A stretch of DNA of 14,436 nucleotides from Actinomycetota bacterium (lineage in GTDB: Bacteria > Actinomycetota > Humimicrobiia > Humimicrobiales > Humimicrobiaceae): positions 1 to 14,436 of the forward strand of contig JALHTA010000050.1 in assembly GCA_022865545.1 (NCBI GenBank), read 5' to 3'. This document shows, piece by piece, positions 1 to 6,813 of the stretch. The notes under the pieces are model-generated. The model made no database searches. It worked only from the letters and a program-made list of their open reading frames with translations, and was not told the origin of the DNA. Each line of letters begins with the position of its first letter. The stretch's first letter is position 1. The position numbers and the translations under genes were made by a program.

Positions 1-140
1 AGAAAGCCCACATTATCCTGTATTTCCTGCAAAACAGGTATTAATGCATTCTTGATCCCGGTAAATTTAGAAATAATATTATCGACCTTGATATTTTCTT
101 CCTTGGTAAGCTCATATTTTGGTAGATCCATAACTCCCAT
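1..140 (-). CDS. NuoE/HndA-like subunit, N-terminal fragment (partial)
   Basis: Reading the minus strand from the ATG at 140 gives 46 residues beginning MGVMDLPKYELTKEENIKVD, still open at the window edge. The segment IISKFTGIKNALIPVLQEIQ followed by DNVGF matches the N-terminal helix region of the 24-kDa thioredoxin-like [2Fe-2S] subunit (NuoE of complex I, HndA/HydC of NADH- or NADP-linked hydrogenases), where 'LIPvLqeiQd.yGyLp' is typical. The cysteines that bind the cluster would lie beyond the edge, so they cannot be checked. The start at 140 is preferred over the in-frame ATG at 131 because GAGGG sits 4 bases upstream of it. In anaerobes such a subunit usually leads an operon with a NuoF-like flavoprotein and a hydrogenase or formate dehydrogenase subunit, so those are expected to the left. 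Confidence 0.7.
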   Translation of the reverse strand, partial: MGVMDLPKYELTKEENIKVDNIISKFTGIKNALIPVLQEIQDNVGF

Positions 141-187
141 TAGCCCTCTTCATTCATTTATTTATAAAAGGTAAATTTTCGCAATTG

Positions 188-218
188 ATTATAGCAAATA
201 ATAATTAATAATTGTAAA
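188..218 (-). promoter_or_regulatory. Predicted sigma-70-type promoter of the NuoE-like gene
   Basis: On the minus strand a perfect -10 hexamer TATAAT (plus positions 188-193) is preceded by TTACAA (212-217) with an 18-base spacer, or by TTTACA (213-218) with 19 bases. Transcription would begin near position 181, about 40 bases before the ATG at 140, which suits the ribosome-binding site there. The surroundings are extremely AT-rich, so chance matches are likely and this is a moderate-confidence call. Confidence 0.45.
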
Positions 219-251
219 ATTTTTTATACCGTAGTAGCATCAGGTGCCTAT

Positions 252-265
252 TATCCGGACGGATA
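252..265. repeat. Short perfect palindrome upstream of the cupin gene
   Basis: TATCCG and CGGATA flank a central GA, giving 6-bp arms in a locally more GC-rich leader between the divergent NuoE-like and cupin genes. A two-base centre is poor for an RNA hairpin, so if it is functional it is more likely a protein-binding operator. A second small inverted repeat, GGCT and AGCC around 280-294, lies just downstream. No function can be assigned. Confidence 0.25.
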
Positions 266-327
266 TGGTCGGGTTCATGGCTAAAGACAGCCCATAAATA
301 TAAATATTATTTCCCGGGAAGGTTTTT

Positions 328-675
328 ATGAAACAGATATTTAATGAAGAAGATATTGAAAAAAAGATATTTGATGACCGATGGGTAAAGTTTGCATTCG
401 GTCCCGGTGGGATGATAAAGACTGAAAATCTCAATATGGGTATAACGGAGTTCAGCAAGGGAAAGACCTCTCTGGCACACAGTCATGATGTAGATGAAGC
501 GCTATATATAATCTCCGGTAAAGGAAGTGCAAAAATAAATGAAGTGACTCACAGCATAAGGGCCGGGGATTTTATCCATATACCCCGGGGAAGCGAACAC
601 ACCATGATCACAGATCAAAAAAGTAAGCTTAAAATATTTTTTGTATTCTCCGGAACAACAAAAATAAAATATTAA
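328..675 (+). CDS. Small single-domain cupin protein
   Basis: This 115-residue protein is a single cupin barrel. Motif 1 is seen as G45-(5)-H51-S-H53-(3)-E57-(6)-G64, and motif 2 as G80-(5)-P86-x-G88-(2)-H91. H51, H53, E57 and H91 form the standard metal site, so a bound divalent metal is likely. Such small cupins include isomerases, dioxygenases and ligand sensors, and the fold does not reveal the substrate. The start is supported by GGGAAGG upstream of the ATG. The gene stands alone: its left neighbour is divergent and there are 230 bases to the next gene. The assignment to the fold is firm and the function is unknown. Confidence 0.85.
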   Translation: MKQIFNEEDIEKKIFDDRWVKFAFGPGGMIKTENLNMGITEFSKGKTSLAHSHDVDEALYIISGKGSAKINEVTHSIRAGDFIHIPRGSEHTMITDQKSKLKIFFVFSGTTKIKY

Positions 676-810
676 TTATAAGCATTTTACCTGACCCCAT
701 CATACCCCAGGATCCATCCATACAGGTTAAAACAGACTAACCCCATAATGCATTGCAGAGGCAAAACCTGATAGAACTTTTTAGCTTTTTTATTTTTTGT
801 ATAAACTATA

Positions 811-839
811 TTGCAATATTAGAATATATTTAGTATTAT
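811..839 (+). promoter_or_regulatory. Predicted sigma-70-type promoter upstream of the OMP-decarboxylase-like gene
   Basis: TTGCAA (811-816) and TATTAT (834-839) are separated by an optimal 17 bases. The start codon lies at 906, after a strong Shine-Dalgarno GGAGG near 897-901, so the leader would be about 60 bases. The region is AT-rich, which weakens any match, but spacing and placement are right for a promoter of the gene at 906 and possibly of the ArsR gene that follows. Confidence 0.4.
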
Positions 840-905
840 CTTATTAAGATATATTTTTATTTATAAATTTTTAAAATTTTACTTATTTATTTTTCTGGAG
901 GTAAG

Positions 906-1628
906 ATGGAATACTTTAATATAAACCACGGGATAATAATTGAATGTAATTTCTCCGGGATAGACAAACTGGAAGCAATAGTGGAGGCGACCAATGACCT
1001 GGACTTTGTAGTTGGATACAAAGTAGGAGCAGAACTTGCAATCAGCTCCAGGATCAAAGATATTGTAGACACAATAAAGAAATATACCAACCTCCCTGTT
1101 ATCTATGATCACCAGAAATTCGGCTCAGATGATCCTATGTTTAGTGGAGGTAGCTTCCTGGAAACTTTAAAGAATGCTGGTGTAGACGGTTTGATCATAT
1201 TTCCTCATGGAGGAGTGGGCTCGCTGGAAGCTGCAATCCACAAGTGCATCGAACTTGGCATTCTACCTATAATCGGCGGTGATATGGTACATGAGGGATA
1301 TACAGAAGAAGAAGGCGGCTATATAGATAATGCCGCCCCCCAGAAGATGTATATTGATGGGGCAAATTTCGGCGCAAAACATTTCGTCATGCCCTGTACC
1401 CGCCTGGACCGTATGAGGATCTACTGCCACAGACTCGGTAATATGGTAAACAATCCTATTCTATTCATTACGGGTGTGGGTGTAGAGACATGTGATGACC
1501 TTGTAAAGGCATGCGAGATAGTAAAGCAGTACCACAGCTATGTGATTATAGGCAGGGAAATAACGGATGAAAAAGATTACCGTAAAGCTGCCGAAAAAAT
1601 CTGGAAAAAACTTCCAGTAAGCACTTAA
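906..1628 (+). CDS. Orotidine-5'-phosphate decarboxylase superfamily protein
   Basis: The 240-residue protein has the (beta/alpha)8 phosphate-binding barrel layout of the OMP decarboxylase / 3-hexulose-6-phosphate synthase superfamily. It shows YKVG with K39 on an early strand, a central acid-lysine motif YDHQKFGSDDP (D68, K71, D75/D76), a glycine-rich loop FITGVGVE, and the C-terminal phosphate-gripping VIIGREI (G216-R217) followed by a DxxxAAxxI helix. Canonical OMP decarboxylases carry DxKxxD. Here the spacing is DxxKxxxD, so it belongs to a divergent subgroup. It may be a true PyrF for UMP synthesis or act on another sugar phosphate. No other pyrimidine or ribulose-monophosphate gene is nearby. 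It is followed after 40 bases by the ArsR gene and may be co-transcribed with it. Confidence 0.7.
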   Translation: MEYFNINHGIIIECNFSGIDKLEAIVEATNDLDFVVGYKVGAELAISSRIKDIVDTIKKYTNLPVIYDHQKFGSDDPMFSGGSFLETLKNAGVDGLIIFPHGGVGSLEAAIHKCIELGILPIIGGDMVHEGYTEEEGGYIDNAAPQKMYIDGANFGAKHFVMPCTRLDRMRIYCHRLGNMVNNPILFITGVGVETCDDLVKACEIVKQYHSYVIIGREITDEKDYRKAAEKIWKKLPVST

Positions 1629-1668
1629 GAATAAGTTTTTATGAAAGTATAAGTGGCAGGAGAAAAAA

Positions 1669-1998
1669 TTGAAGAATGAAAATTTTTATAATTTACATGC
1701 AGATATGTGTAAGACTATTTCTAATCCCAGGAGGCAGGCTATCCTGGATACCATAAGGAACGGCGAGATGACTGTTTCTGCGCTTATCAAAAAAACAGGG
1801 ATCAGTCAGGCAAATCTATCGCAGCATCTTTCGATACTCAGGTCAAAAGGAGTAGTAAATACCCGCAGGGATGGAAACAATGTGTACTACTCGCTATCAA
1901 ATTTGAAGATCATTAAAGCATATGACCTTATAAGCGAAGTACTGGAAGATTCTGCTACTTCAAGGGACAAGGCGATAAAGGAAGGCATGGGAAGATAG
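1669..1998 (+). CDS. ArsR-family winged-helix transcriptional regulator
   Basis: This 109-residue protein is a complete ArsR/SmtB repressor. It has the opening helix with SNPRRQAILD (18-27), a helix-turn-helix with recognition helix SQANLSQHLSILRSKGVV (46-63), and a wing RRDGNNVYYSL (66-76). The start is TTG at 1669, chosen because GGCAGGAG ends 6 bases upstream and the first ATG would cut into helix 1. The only cysteine is C14, so neither the classic metal-binding ELCVC motif nor the two-cysteine persulfide switch of SqrR/BigR is visible. It lies directly upstream of DsrE2, TusA and the redox pair, which suggests that it controls them. The signal it senses is unknown. Confidence 0.88.
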   Translation: MKNENFYNLHADMCKTISNPRRQAILDTIRNGEMTVSALIKKTGISQANLSQHLSILRSKGVVNTRRDGNNVYYSLSNLKIIKAYDLISEVLEDSATSRDKAIKEGMGR

Positions 1999-2105
1999 AC
2001 AGGCTACAGGTTGGACAATACCGGAACTAGCGGTTTTTCAGCTAGATAGTTTATAGCAGTAAAAGATAAGTCAATTAAAAGAAAGGTTAAAAAGAGGAGG
2101 GAATA

Positions 2106-2600
2106 ATGTCTGATAATAAAGAAAAAAACGGAAAGAAAAAAATGGCGATGGCAGTAATGAGCGGTGATATGGATAAGCTCTTTGGAGCTTTTATCATAGC
2201 AACAAGTGCAGCAGCGTCAAATATGGACGTCACCATGTTCTTCACTTTCTGGGGACTAAGGGCCATAAAGAAGAATGCCAGAACAGGCAAAAGTTTTATG
2301 GGCAAGATGATGGGTATTATGGAAGGCGGAGACATAAATAAGGCTAGTCCAAGCAAGTACAGCTTTGGCGGTATGGGAAGATGGATGTTCAAGAAGATGA
2401 TGGGGGCCAAGAAAGTCGCTTCACTTCCGGAACTAAGACAAATGGCTCTTGACCTGGGGGTCAAATTTTATGGCTGCCAGATGAGTATGGATGTAATGGA
2501 GATTCCAAGGGAAAGCATGATAGATGAAGTCGAGGATTGCGTGGGCGGAGGATTCTTTGTTGAAAAGGCCCTTGAAGCAGATGTACAGTTTTTCATTTAA
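2106..2600 (+). CDS. dsrE2: DsrE2-type sulfur carrier (DsrE/F/DrsE_2 family)
   Basis: This 164-residue protein matches the DsrE2 subfamily. It has a strand MAMAVMSGDMDKLFGAFIIA (13-32), the hallmark NMDVTMFFTFWGLRAIKK (39-56), a methionine-rich hydrophobic middle (64-100), and the conserved cysteine region KFYGCQMSMDVM with C124. A second cysteine, C143, follows. DsrE2 proteins accept and pass sulfane sulfur, usually with TusA and a rhodanese, and are thought to be membrane-associated. The first 12 residues are very lysine-rich and are followed by the core, with no signal peptide. An AGAGGAGGG Shine-Dalgarno precedes the ATG. The 107-base gap from ArsR holds a small inverted repeat, CTAGC (2027-2031) and GCTAG (2041-2045), of unknown meaning. 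Confidence 0.88.
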   Translation: MSDNKEKNGKKKMAMAVMSGDMDKLFGAFIIATSAAASNMDVTMFFTFWGLRAIKKNARTGKSFMGKMMGIMEGGDINKASPSKYSFGGMGRWMFKKMMGAKKVASLPELRQMALDLGVKFYGCQMSMDVMEIPRESMIDEVEDCVGGGFFVEKALEADVQFFI

Positions 2601-2704
2601 TTAAACCTGCTTGCAAGTGATCGCAGTTAAGGCTAGGTATTTAAGTCAAATGAGCATTAACTGAAATATGCTGGGATTAATATTTGAAATAATCATGTAA
2701 AAAG

Positions 2705-2733
2705 GTAAATCAGCAAAATAATTGCAGATTTAC
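2705..2733. promoter_or_regulatory. Long imperfect palindrome upstream of tusA, candidate operator
   Basis: Arms GTAAATCAGCAA (2705-2716) and TTGCAGATTTAC (2722-2733) are complementary at 11 of 12 positions around AATAA. The element ends 30 bases before the tusA ATG. Its length and spacing resemble the 12-2-12 type operators of ArsR/SmtB proteins, and an ArsR gene lies about 700 bases upstream. It could instead fold as an RNA hairpin, but no U-tract follows, so it is not a standard intrinsic terminator. Confidence 0.45.
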
Positions 2734-2763
2734 TGAAAAGTTAATAAAGAGGAGATAAATAAT

Positions 2764-3006
2764 ATGGCTGAAGAATATAAGGTAGACATGGAGCTTGATC
2801 TCAAGGGATTATTATGCCCGCTTCCAGTGGTAAAGGTAAGTCAAAACATTAAAACTATACCAGTGGGCGGGATTATAAAGGCAGTTGCAACGGATATCGG
2901 AGCCCTTGCTGACTTCCCTTCCTGGGCCAGAACTACCGGAAATGAAGTCTTGAAAACAGAACGTAAAGACAAAGATTTAATTTTCTATATTAAAAGGATG
3001 AAATAA
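2764..3006 (+). CDS. tusA: TusA-family sulfur carrier protein
   Basis: This 80-residue protein is a full-length TusA (SirA-like) two-layer sandwich protein. The signature CPxP is LLCPLPVVK, with the persulfide-carrying cysteine at C18, preceded by DLKGL and followed by the typical VGGIIKAVATDIGALADFPSWARTTG stretch as the second half of the fold. TusA binds sulfur as a cysteine persulfide and hands it to partner proteins by direct contact. The start ATG has AGAGGAG a few bases upstream. The stop codon is 1 base from the next start, so it is translated together with the membrane subunit. This ties the carrier to the redox pair more closely than to DsrE2, which is 163 bases away. Confidence 0.93.
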   Translation: MAEEYKVDMELDLKGLLCPLPVVKVSQNIKTIPVGGIIKAVATDIGALADFPSWARTTGNEVLKTERKDKDLIFYIKRMK

Positions 3007-3007
3007 T

Positions 3008-3727
3008 ATGGATACTTTTTCATTTATAGTAGCCGGAATAATGGTTTATATTGCAGTTGCTGTATTTATTGGCGGTATGATATATCAGATAACCGGCTGG
3101 TTTAGAGCTCCAAAGTCTTCTGTAAGACTGGGGCTCTTTCCCAGACCGAAGACAAAGACCGGAAGGTTTTTTAAGGTTCTTAAAGACTCTTTTATATTTC
3201 CCCAATCTTATTCTGTCGACAAGGCTACCTGGATCTTTGCCATAGTCTTTCATGGGGCACTCCTAGCGATCCTTCTGGCTCATTTCAGATTGGTCCGTGA
3301 ATTTACACCACTTGTAAAACTTCTGGGGCTGGACGGCCTGGACAGCCTTTCTGCACTTGGAGGAAAGACTTTGGGAATAATAATAATATTTCCAGTGCTT
3401 TTTTATCTTTTTAGAAGATTTATCACTCCCCATAAGGAACTCTCTGTACCGGAAGACTATTTTCTGGTGATAATCCTTATATGCATTATCGCTTTTGGGG
3501 ACCATTTACGATTCTTTGGTGATTTTCAAGTAGCCGATTACCGTGAATATGTGCAGAGCCTTCTGGTATTTAAACCATATTATCCGGAAGCTATTGCAAG
3601 TTCAAGTTCAAGAATAGTCCTGAGCCTCCACGTAATGTTTGTGAACATATTAGTAATATATTTCCCATTCAGCAAATTAATGCATATCGTTGGTACTTTT
3701 GCTGCAAATAAAGTAAGGAGTGATTAG
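3008..3727 (+). CDS. Membrane cytochrome b subunit, NarI/DsrM-like
   Basis: This 239-residue protein has five predicted membrane helices (about 5-27, 73-93, 120-137, 150-168, 203-222) with a basic cytoplasmic loop at 33-60. Histidines H82 and H92 in helix 2, H166 at the end of helix 4, and H208 and H226 around helix 5 are candidates for axial heme b ligands. This is the NarI / DsrM / HmeC pattern, in which two b hemes pass electrons between quinol and a cytoplasmic iron-sulfur partner. The next gene, overlapping by 1 base, encodes exactly such a partner. The length is close to NarI and shorter than many DsrM proteins. Direction of electron flow cannot be read from the sequence. Confidence 0.82.
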   Translation: MDTFSFIVAGIMVYIAVAVFIGGMIYQITGWFRAPKSSVRLGLFPRPKTKTGRFFKVLKDSFIFPQSYSVDKATWIFAIVFHGALLAILLAHFRLVREFTPLVKLLGLDGLDSLSALGGKTLGIIIIFPVLFYLFRRFITPHKELSVPEDYFLVIILICIIAFGDHLRFFGDFQVADYREYVQSLLVFKPYYPEAIASSSSRIVLSLHVMFVNILVIYFPFSKLMHIVGTFAANKVRSD

Positions 3728-5004
3728 TGGTGGGTAGTGAAAATAGAGAAGCATTAAAAAAAGTCTTAAAGTCAAAGGTCAATAGACAGCTCCTTTATTA
3801 TTTGGATCTATGTGCAAGATGTTCGATCTGTAAAGACGCCTGCCACCAGTATAATGTAACTAAGGATGTGCTGTATCTTCCTGCTTACCGGGCAGAGCTC
3901 ATAAGAAGGATCTATAAGAAATATTATTCTCCCATCGGCAGGATCTTCCCTAAATTCTATGAGGGAAAAGATATTGATGACGAGAAGCTGCTTGATGAAT
4001 TATATACCACAGCATATGCATGCACCGGGTGCAGGAGATGCATGTATTTCTGTCCCTTTAGCATTGACACTACATGGATACTCGGGGTCGCCAAAGAGAT
4101 CCTCAATGCAGCCGGAAGGGGCTGTTCGATCCTGGAAGAACTTGCTAATGCTTCAATAGAAAAAGGCAAGAGTATTGATCTGTATAAAGACATAATGATC
4201 GATGTACTTAAAGATACAGAAAAGGAAATTCAGGAAAAAACCGGTGATAAAAATGCCTCGCTTCCTATCGATAAGGAGGGTGCAGACATTTTGTATGTGG
4301 CTCTTGCGGGAATACATACCATAATGCCTGCCGCTATTATTTTCCATGAAGCTAAAAAGAATTGGACGCTTTCTTTATTTGAAGCTGCCAACTATGGGTA
4401 CTTTCTGGGAGATTCCAATAAAGCCAGGCAGATAGCTGCAAGGATAGTCAATGAAGCTAAGGCACTAAAAGTAAAGGAAGTCATAATCACTGAATGCGGT
4501 CATGCTTATCGTGTGATGAATTTCCTATATGAAGCATGGGCGAAGGAAAAGCTACCTTTTAAGGTTACGGGTATCATAGAAGCTATCAGTAACTATGTTG
4601 ACAATGGGGATATCAAATTAAATAAGGGAAGTTTTAAGGAACCTATCACTTATCATGATCCCTGCCAGGTTGGAAGGAATGCCGGATTCTTCGATGAACC
4701 AAGAAAAATAATGAATATTGTGGCTGCAGACTTCAGGGAGATGACGCCTCGAAGGGAAAAGAACTGGTGCTGCGGAGGTGGAGGCGGCCTGGTAGCAAAT
4801 CCCGATTTTGAGGATTTCAGGCTCAAAACCGGAAAATTAAAGATCGACCAGATAAAAGAAACTGGCGCACATTCCATTGTCAGCCCTTGTGAAAATTGCA
4901 GGCTGCAGCTGGATAATTTAAACCAGAAATATGATCTTGAACTTGAGATAAAGTCACTTATGGATTTTGTAGTAGATGCAATGCCTCTTCCGGGCAATTT
5001 ATAA
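3727..5004 (+). CDS. HdrD/DsrK-like iron-sulfur protein
   Basis: The 425-residue protein has two classical [4Fe-4S] motifs, CxxCxxCxxxC at C29-C32-C35-C39 and at C99-C102-C105-C109 (followed by P). A C-terminal CCG domain is seen as C313 (DPCQVGRN), C348-C349 with a five-glycine run, and C388/C391 (SPCENC), which in HdrB/HdrD/DsrK binds a noncubane cluster at the disulfide-reducing site. The first CCG repeat is degenerate and keeps only C257 (ITECGHAY), a pattern that points to DsrK/HmeD rather than HdrD proper. The start is GTG at 3727, in the stop codon of the membrane subunit, with AGGAG 6 bases upstream. A second GTG at 3730 is nearly as good. The likely substrate is a thiol/disulfide or persulfide on a carrier such as TusA (inference). 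Confidence 0.88.
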   Translation: MVGSENREALKKVLKSKVNRQLLYYLDLCARCSICKDACHQYNVTKDVLYLPAYRAELIRRIYKKYYSPIGRIFPKFYEGKDIDDEKLLDELYTTAYACTGCRRCMYFCPFSIDTTWILGVAKEILNAAGRGCSILEELANASIEKGKSIDLYKDIMIDVLKDTEKEIQEKTGDKNASLPIDKEGADILYVALAGIHTIMPAAIIFHEAKKNWTLSLFEAANYGYFLGDSNKARQIAARIVNEAKALKVKEVIITECGHAYRVMNFLYEAWAKEKLPFKVTGIIEAISNYVDNGDIKLNKGSFKEPITYHDPCQVGRNAGFFDEPRKIMNIVAADFREMTPRREKNWCCGGGGGLVANPDFEDFRLKTGKLKIDQIKETGAHSIVSPCENCRLQLDNLNQKYDLELEIKSLMDFVVDAMPLPGNL

Positions 5005-5014
5005 AAAATAATCT

Positions 5015-5242
5015 TTATGGTTTTTTGAATTTTGTCTCCTCATGTAATGGATGAGGCATTACTGGCTCTATTACCGTGGCTCCAAATACTTTATTTATTT
5101 CGTCTTCAATATCTGCTCCCGAAGGGACCTTGTGATCCCCAATAAAATAGTCTTCGCCCTTTTTGTATATGGGATATTGTTCTATGGTTCCATCCGCAAG
5201 TCTTGATCTCATAAAATACACAAACTCTCTTTTTTCATTCAT
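5015..5242 (-). CDS. Small conserved-looking protein of unknown function
   Basis: I do not recognise this 75-residue protein. It reads as a soluble, charged polypeptide (MNEKREFVYFMRSRLADGTI..., ending HEETKFKKP) with no cysteine, no membrane segment and no signal peptide. A strong Shine-Dalgarno, AGAGGAGAGGG, lies just upstream of its ATG, which argues that it is a real gene. It converges on the HdrD/DsrK-like gene, leaving only 10 bases between the stops. The N-terminal strand pattern followed by 'GTIEQYPIYKKGEDYFIGDH' suggests a small beta-rich fold. Confidence 0.65.
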   Translation of the reverse strand: MNEKREFVYFMRSRLADGTIEQYPIYKKGEDYFIGDHKVPSGADIEDEINKVFGATVIEPVMPHPLHEETKFKKP

Positions 5243-5494
5243 TTAACCCTCTCCTCTGTATATTATGATTTTGCATTATTTTTATCAGCATAAGTCCTAC
5301 ATATATTATATTTTTATTTAAAATAAATATAAATCCATTATTTTTAACTCTAAAGGCCTTTTTATTTATTATAATTTTTGGTAAGATTTTAAAAATTTTA
5401 TTATAAATAGATGCTATAAACTAATAAACTTTTTATAATTTAATAATACTTTGTAAAAATATAGTAGCCGAAAGATTAAACAGATATATATTAA

Positions 5495-6325
5495 ATGAGT
5501 AGCAAAAAAGTAGGCAGGCGTCCAAAAATAAAATTATCACTGGTGCTCGGCATAATTGTGCCGATTATGATATTCGGATTATACTTCGGGTATACCAGGA
5601 TCTTCAGTAATAATATCAATAATATTAATGCAATATTTTCAGGAGAAAGTCTCTATGTGGTAGTTGATGATATTAGCTATTCAGAAGGTCCCGGCCTCCT
5701 TCTTATGGTTAAAGCTGATATTTTGGCTGATATTGAAAAACAGGATTCTATAGATGAAATAGATACTATGGTATCAGACTCTGTGAAAACTGAAAGCAAA
5801 CTGATAAATGAACAGAGGCTCAAGGAAGAAAAAGCTAAAAGTAATACCCCTGTAGAAAATATGGATGACCAGGCCAACCAGGATAATACAGATTCTTCAT
5901 CTACCCAGGAAGTTGCTGCTGTACAGGGAGTAAGCTATGTTGAGTCACAGATGATACACTTGATCAATTCTATAAGATCAAGCCATGGCCTTCAGCTTCT
6001 TAATCCCAATCCCGTACTCAATAGTATTGCAAGGTCCAGAAGCCAGGATATGCTGAACCGGGGTTATTTTTCCCATTATACTCCTGAAGGTAAAAACATT
6101 TTTAATATACTTGTTGAAAATGGAATAATGTATGCCTGCGGCGCTGAAAATCTTAGCCAGGCATCACCTCCATCCTGGGGAAGCCCTGAAGCAGTCGTCA
6201 ATAACTGGATGAGCAGCAGTGCGCACCGCGCAAACATGCTGAACCCTCATTTCGGTCAGCTCGGTCTTGGAGTCATGGACAGTGGAAACAGAAGGGTTAT
6301 CACCCTTATTTTTATAAATAGATGA
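5495..6325 (+). CDS. Membrane-anchored CAP/SCP-domain protein (YkwD-like)
   Basis: The protein has a basic N-terminus, one membrane helix (about 13-34) acting as an uncleaved signal anchor, a polar linker rich in D, E, N, Q and S (about 75-145), and a C-terminal CAP domain (about 150-275). The CAP signatures are visible: LINSIRSSHGL, the histidine in YFSHYTPEGKN (H194), GAENL with E218, and SSAHRANMLNP with H244, ending in a LGLGV strand. Bacterial CAP proteins are extracytoplasmic and mostly of unknown activity. Some are linked to sporulation or to the cell surface. No clear Shine-Dalgarno precedes the ATG. The 252 bases before it are extremely AT-rich and I see no decisive promoter in them. 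Confidence 0.88.
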   Translation: MSSKKVGRRPKIKLSLVLGIIVPIMIFGLYFGYTRIFSNNINNINAIFSGESLYVVVDDISYSEGPGLLLMVKADILADIEKQDSIDEIDTMVSDSVKTESKLINEQRLKEEKAKSNTPVENMDDQANQDNTDSSSTQEVAAVQGVSYVESQMIHLINSIRSSHGLQLLNPNPVLNSIARSRSQDMLNRGYFSHYTPEGKNIFNILVENGIMYACGAENLSQASPPSWGSPEAVVNNWMSSSAHRANMLNPHFGQLGLGVMDSGNRRVITLIFINR

Positions 6326-6472
6326 TCATTGTCCTTTTTACTCCATTTTAGTAGAATTATTTTTTAAATTGACCCTTATGCCTGCTGTCTTAAAGATATC
6401 TGTCTGTTTTTAAGAATTTCAATCGGGGAGATCATAATCAGATTATAGCAATAACCAGGGAATAAAAAATAA

Positions 6473-6781
6473 ATGAAAAAGACAATTTTATTTTTAGTAC
6501 TTCTCACATTTTTAATCATCATACTTGCATGCACTTCACAAGCTCCTGAAAAGGAGGAAGCACTTCCTCCTGACCGTCTTTCAAAGATCCCGGAGGATAC
6601 AGTTAAGATAAAACCGGAGGACGATCTTTTTCCACCCATACTCCATTCGGACCTCTGGCATGAACCCATACCCATGTCAGCTACTATCAATTCTGCAGGA
6701 GGGGAAGACTCTCCATTTATTACTCCTGATGGAAAAGATTTTTATATATTCTTTATCCCGGATGTGGCTTATAAAAAATAG
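6473..6781 (+). pseudogene. Lipoprotein with truncated PD40/TolB-like beta-propeller start
   Basis: The reading frame encodes a lipoprotein signal (KK, hydrophobic 5-18, lipobox ILAC with C20), a proline- and acid-rich linker, then SATINSAGGEDSPFITPDGK, which resembles the opening blade of PD40 / WD40-like periplasmic propeller proteins ('INTaGaEDSPfItPDG..lYFfFtPDv'). In such proteins several hundred residues normally follow. Here translation stops after FIPDVAYKK and the next gene starts 32 bases later, so the propeller is missing. I read it as a 3'-truncated remnant, although a functional 102-residue lipoprotein cannot be excluded because the start, AGGGA Shine-Dalgarno and signal peptide are intact. 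Confidence 0.55.
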
Positions 6782-6813
6782 TAATAATTTTTTAAATTTA
6801 AAGGAAGTCTATA

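Noticed and set aside
240..458. 72-codon minus-strand open frame across the cupin gene start
   Set aside because: It lies opposite a clear cupin and its translation has no domain signal. The cupin motifs on the plus strand explain the openness.
2087..2464. 125-codon minus-strand frame opposite dsrE2
   Set aside because: Mirror of the methionine- and lysine-rich DsrE2 codons. The hydrophobic translation is an artefact of the opposite strand, and DsrE2 is well supported.
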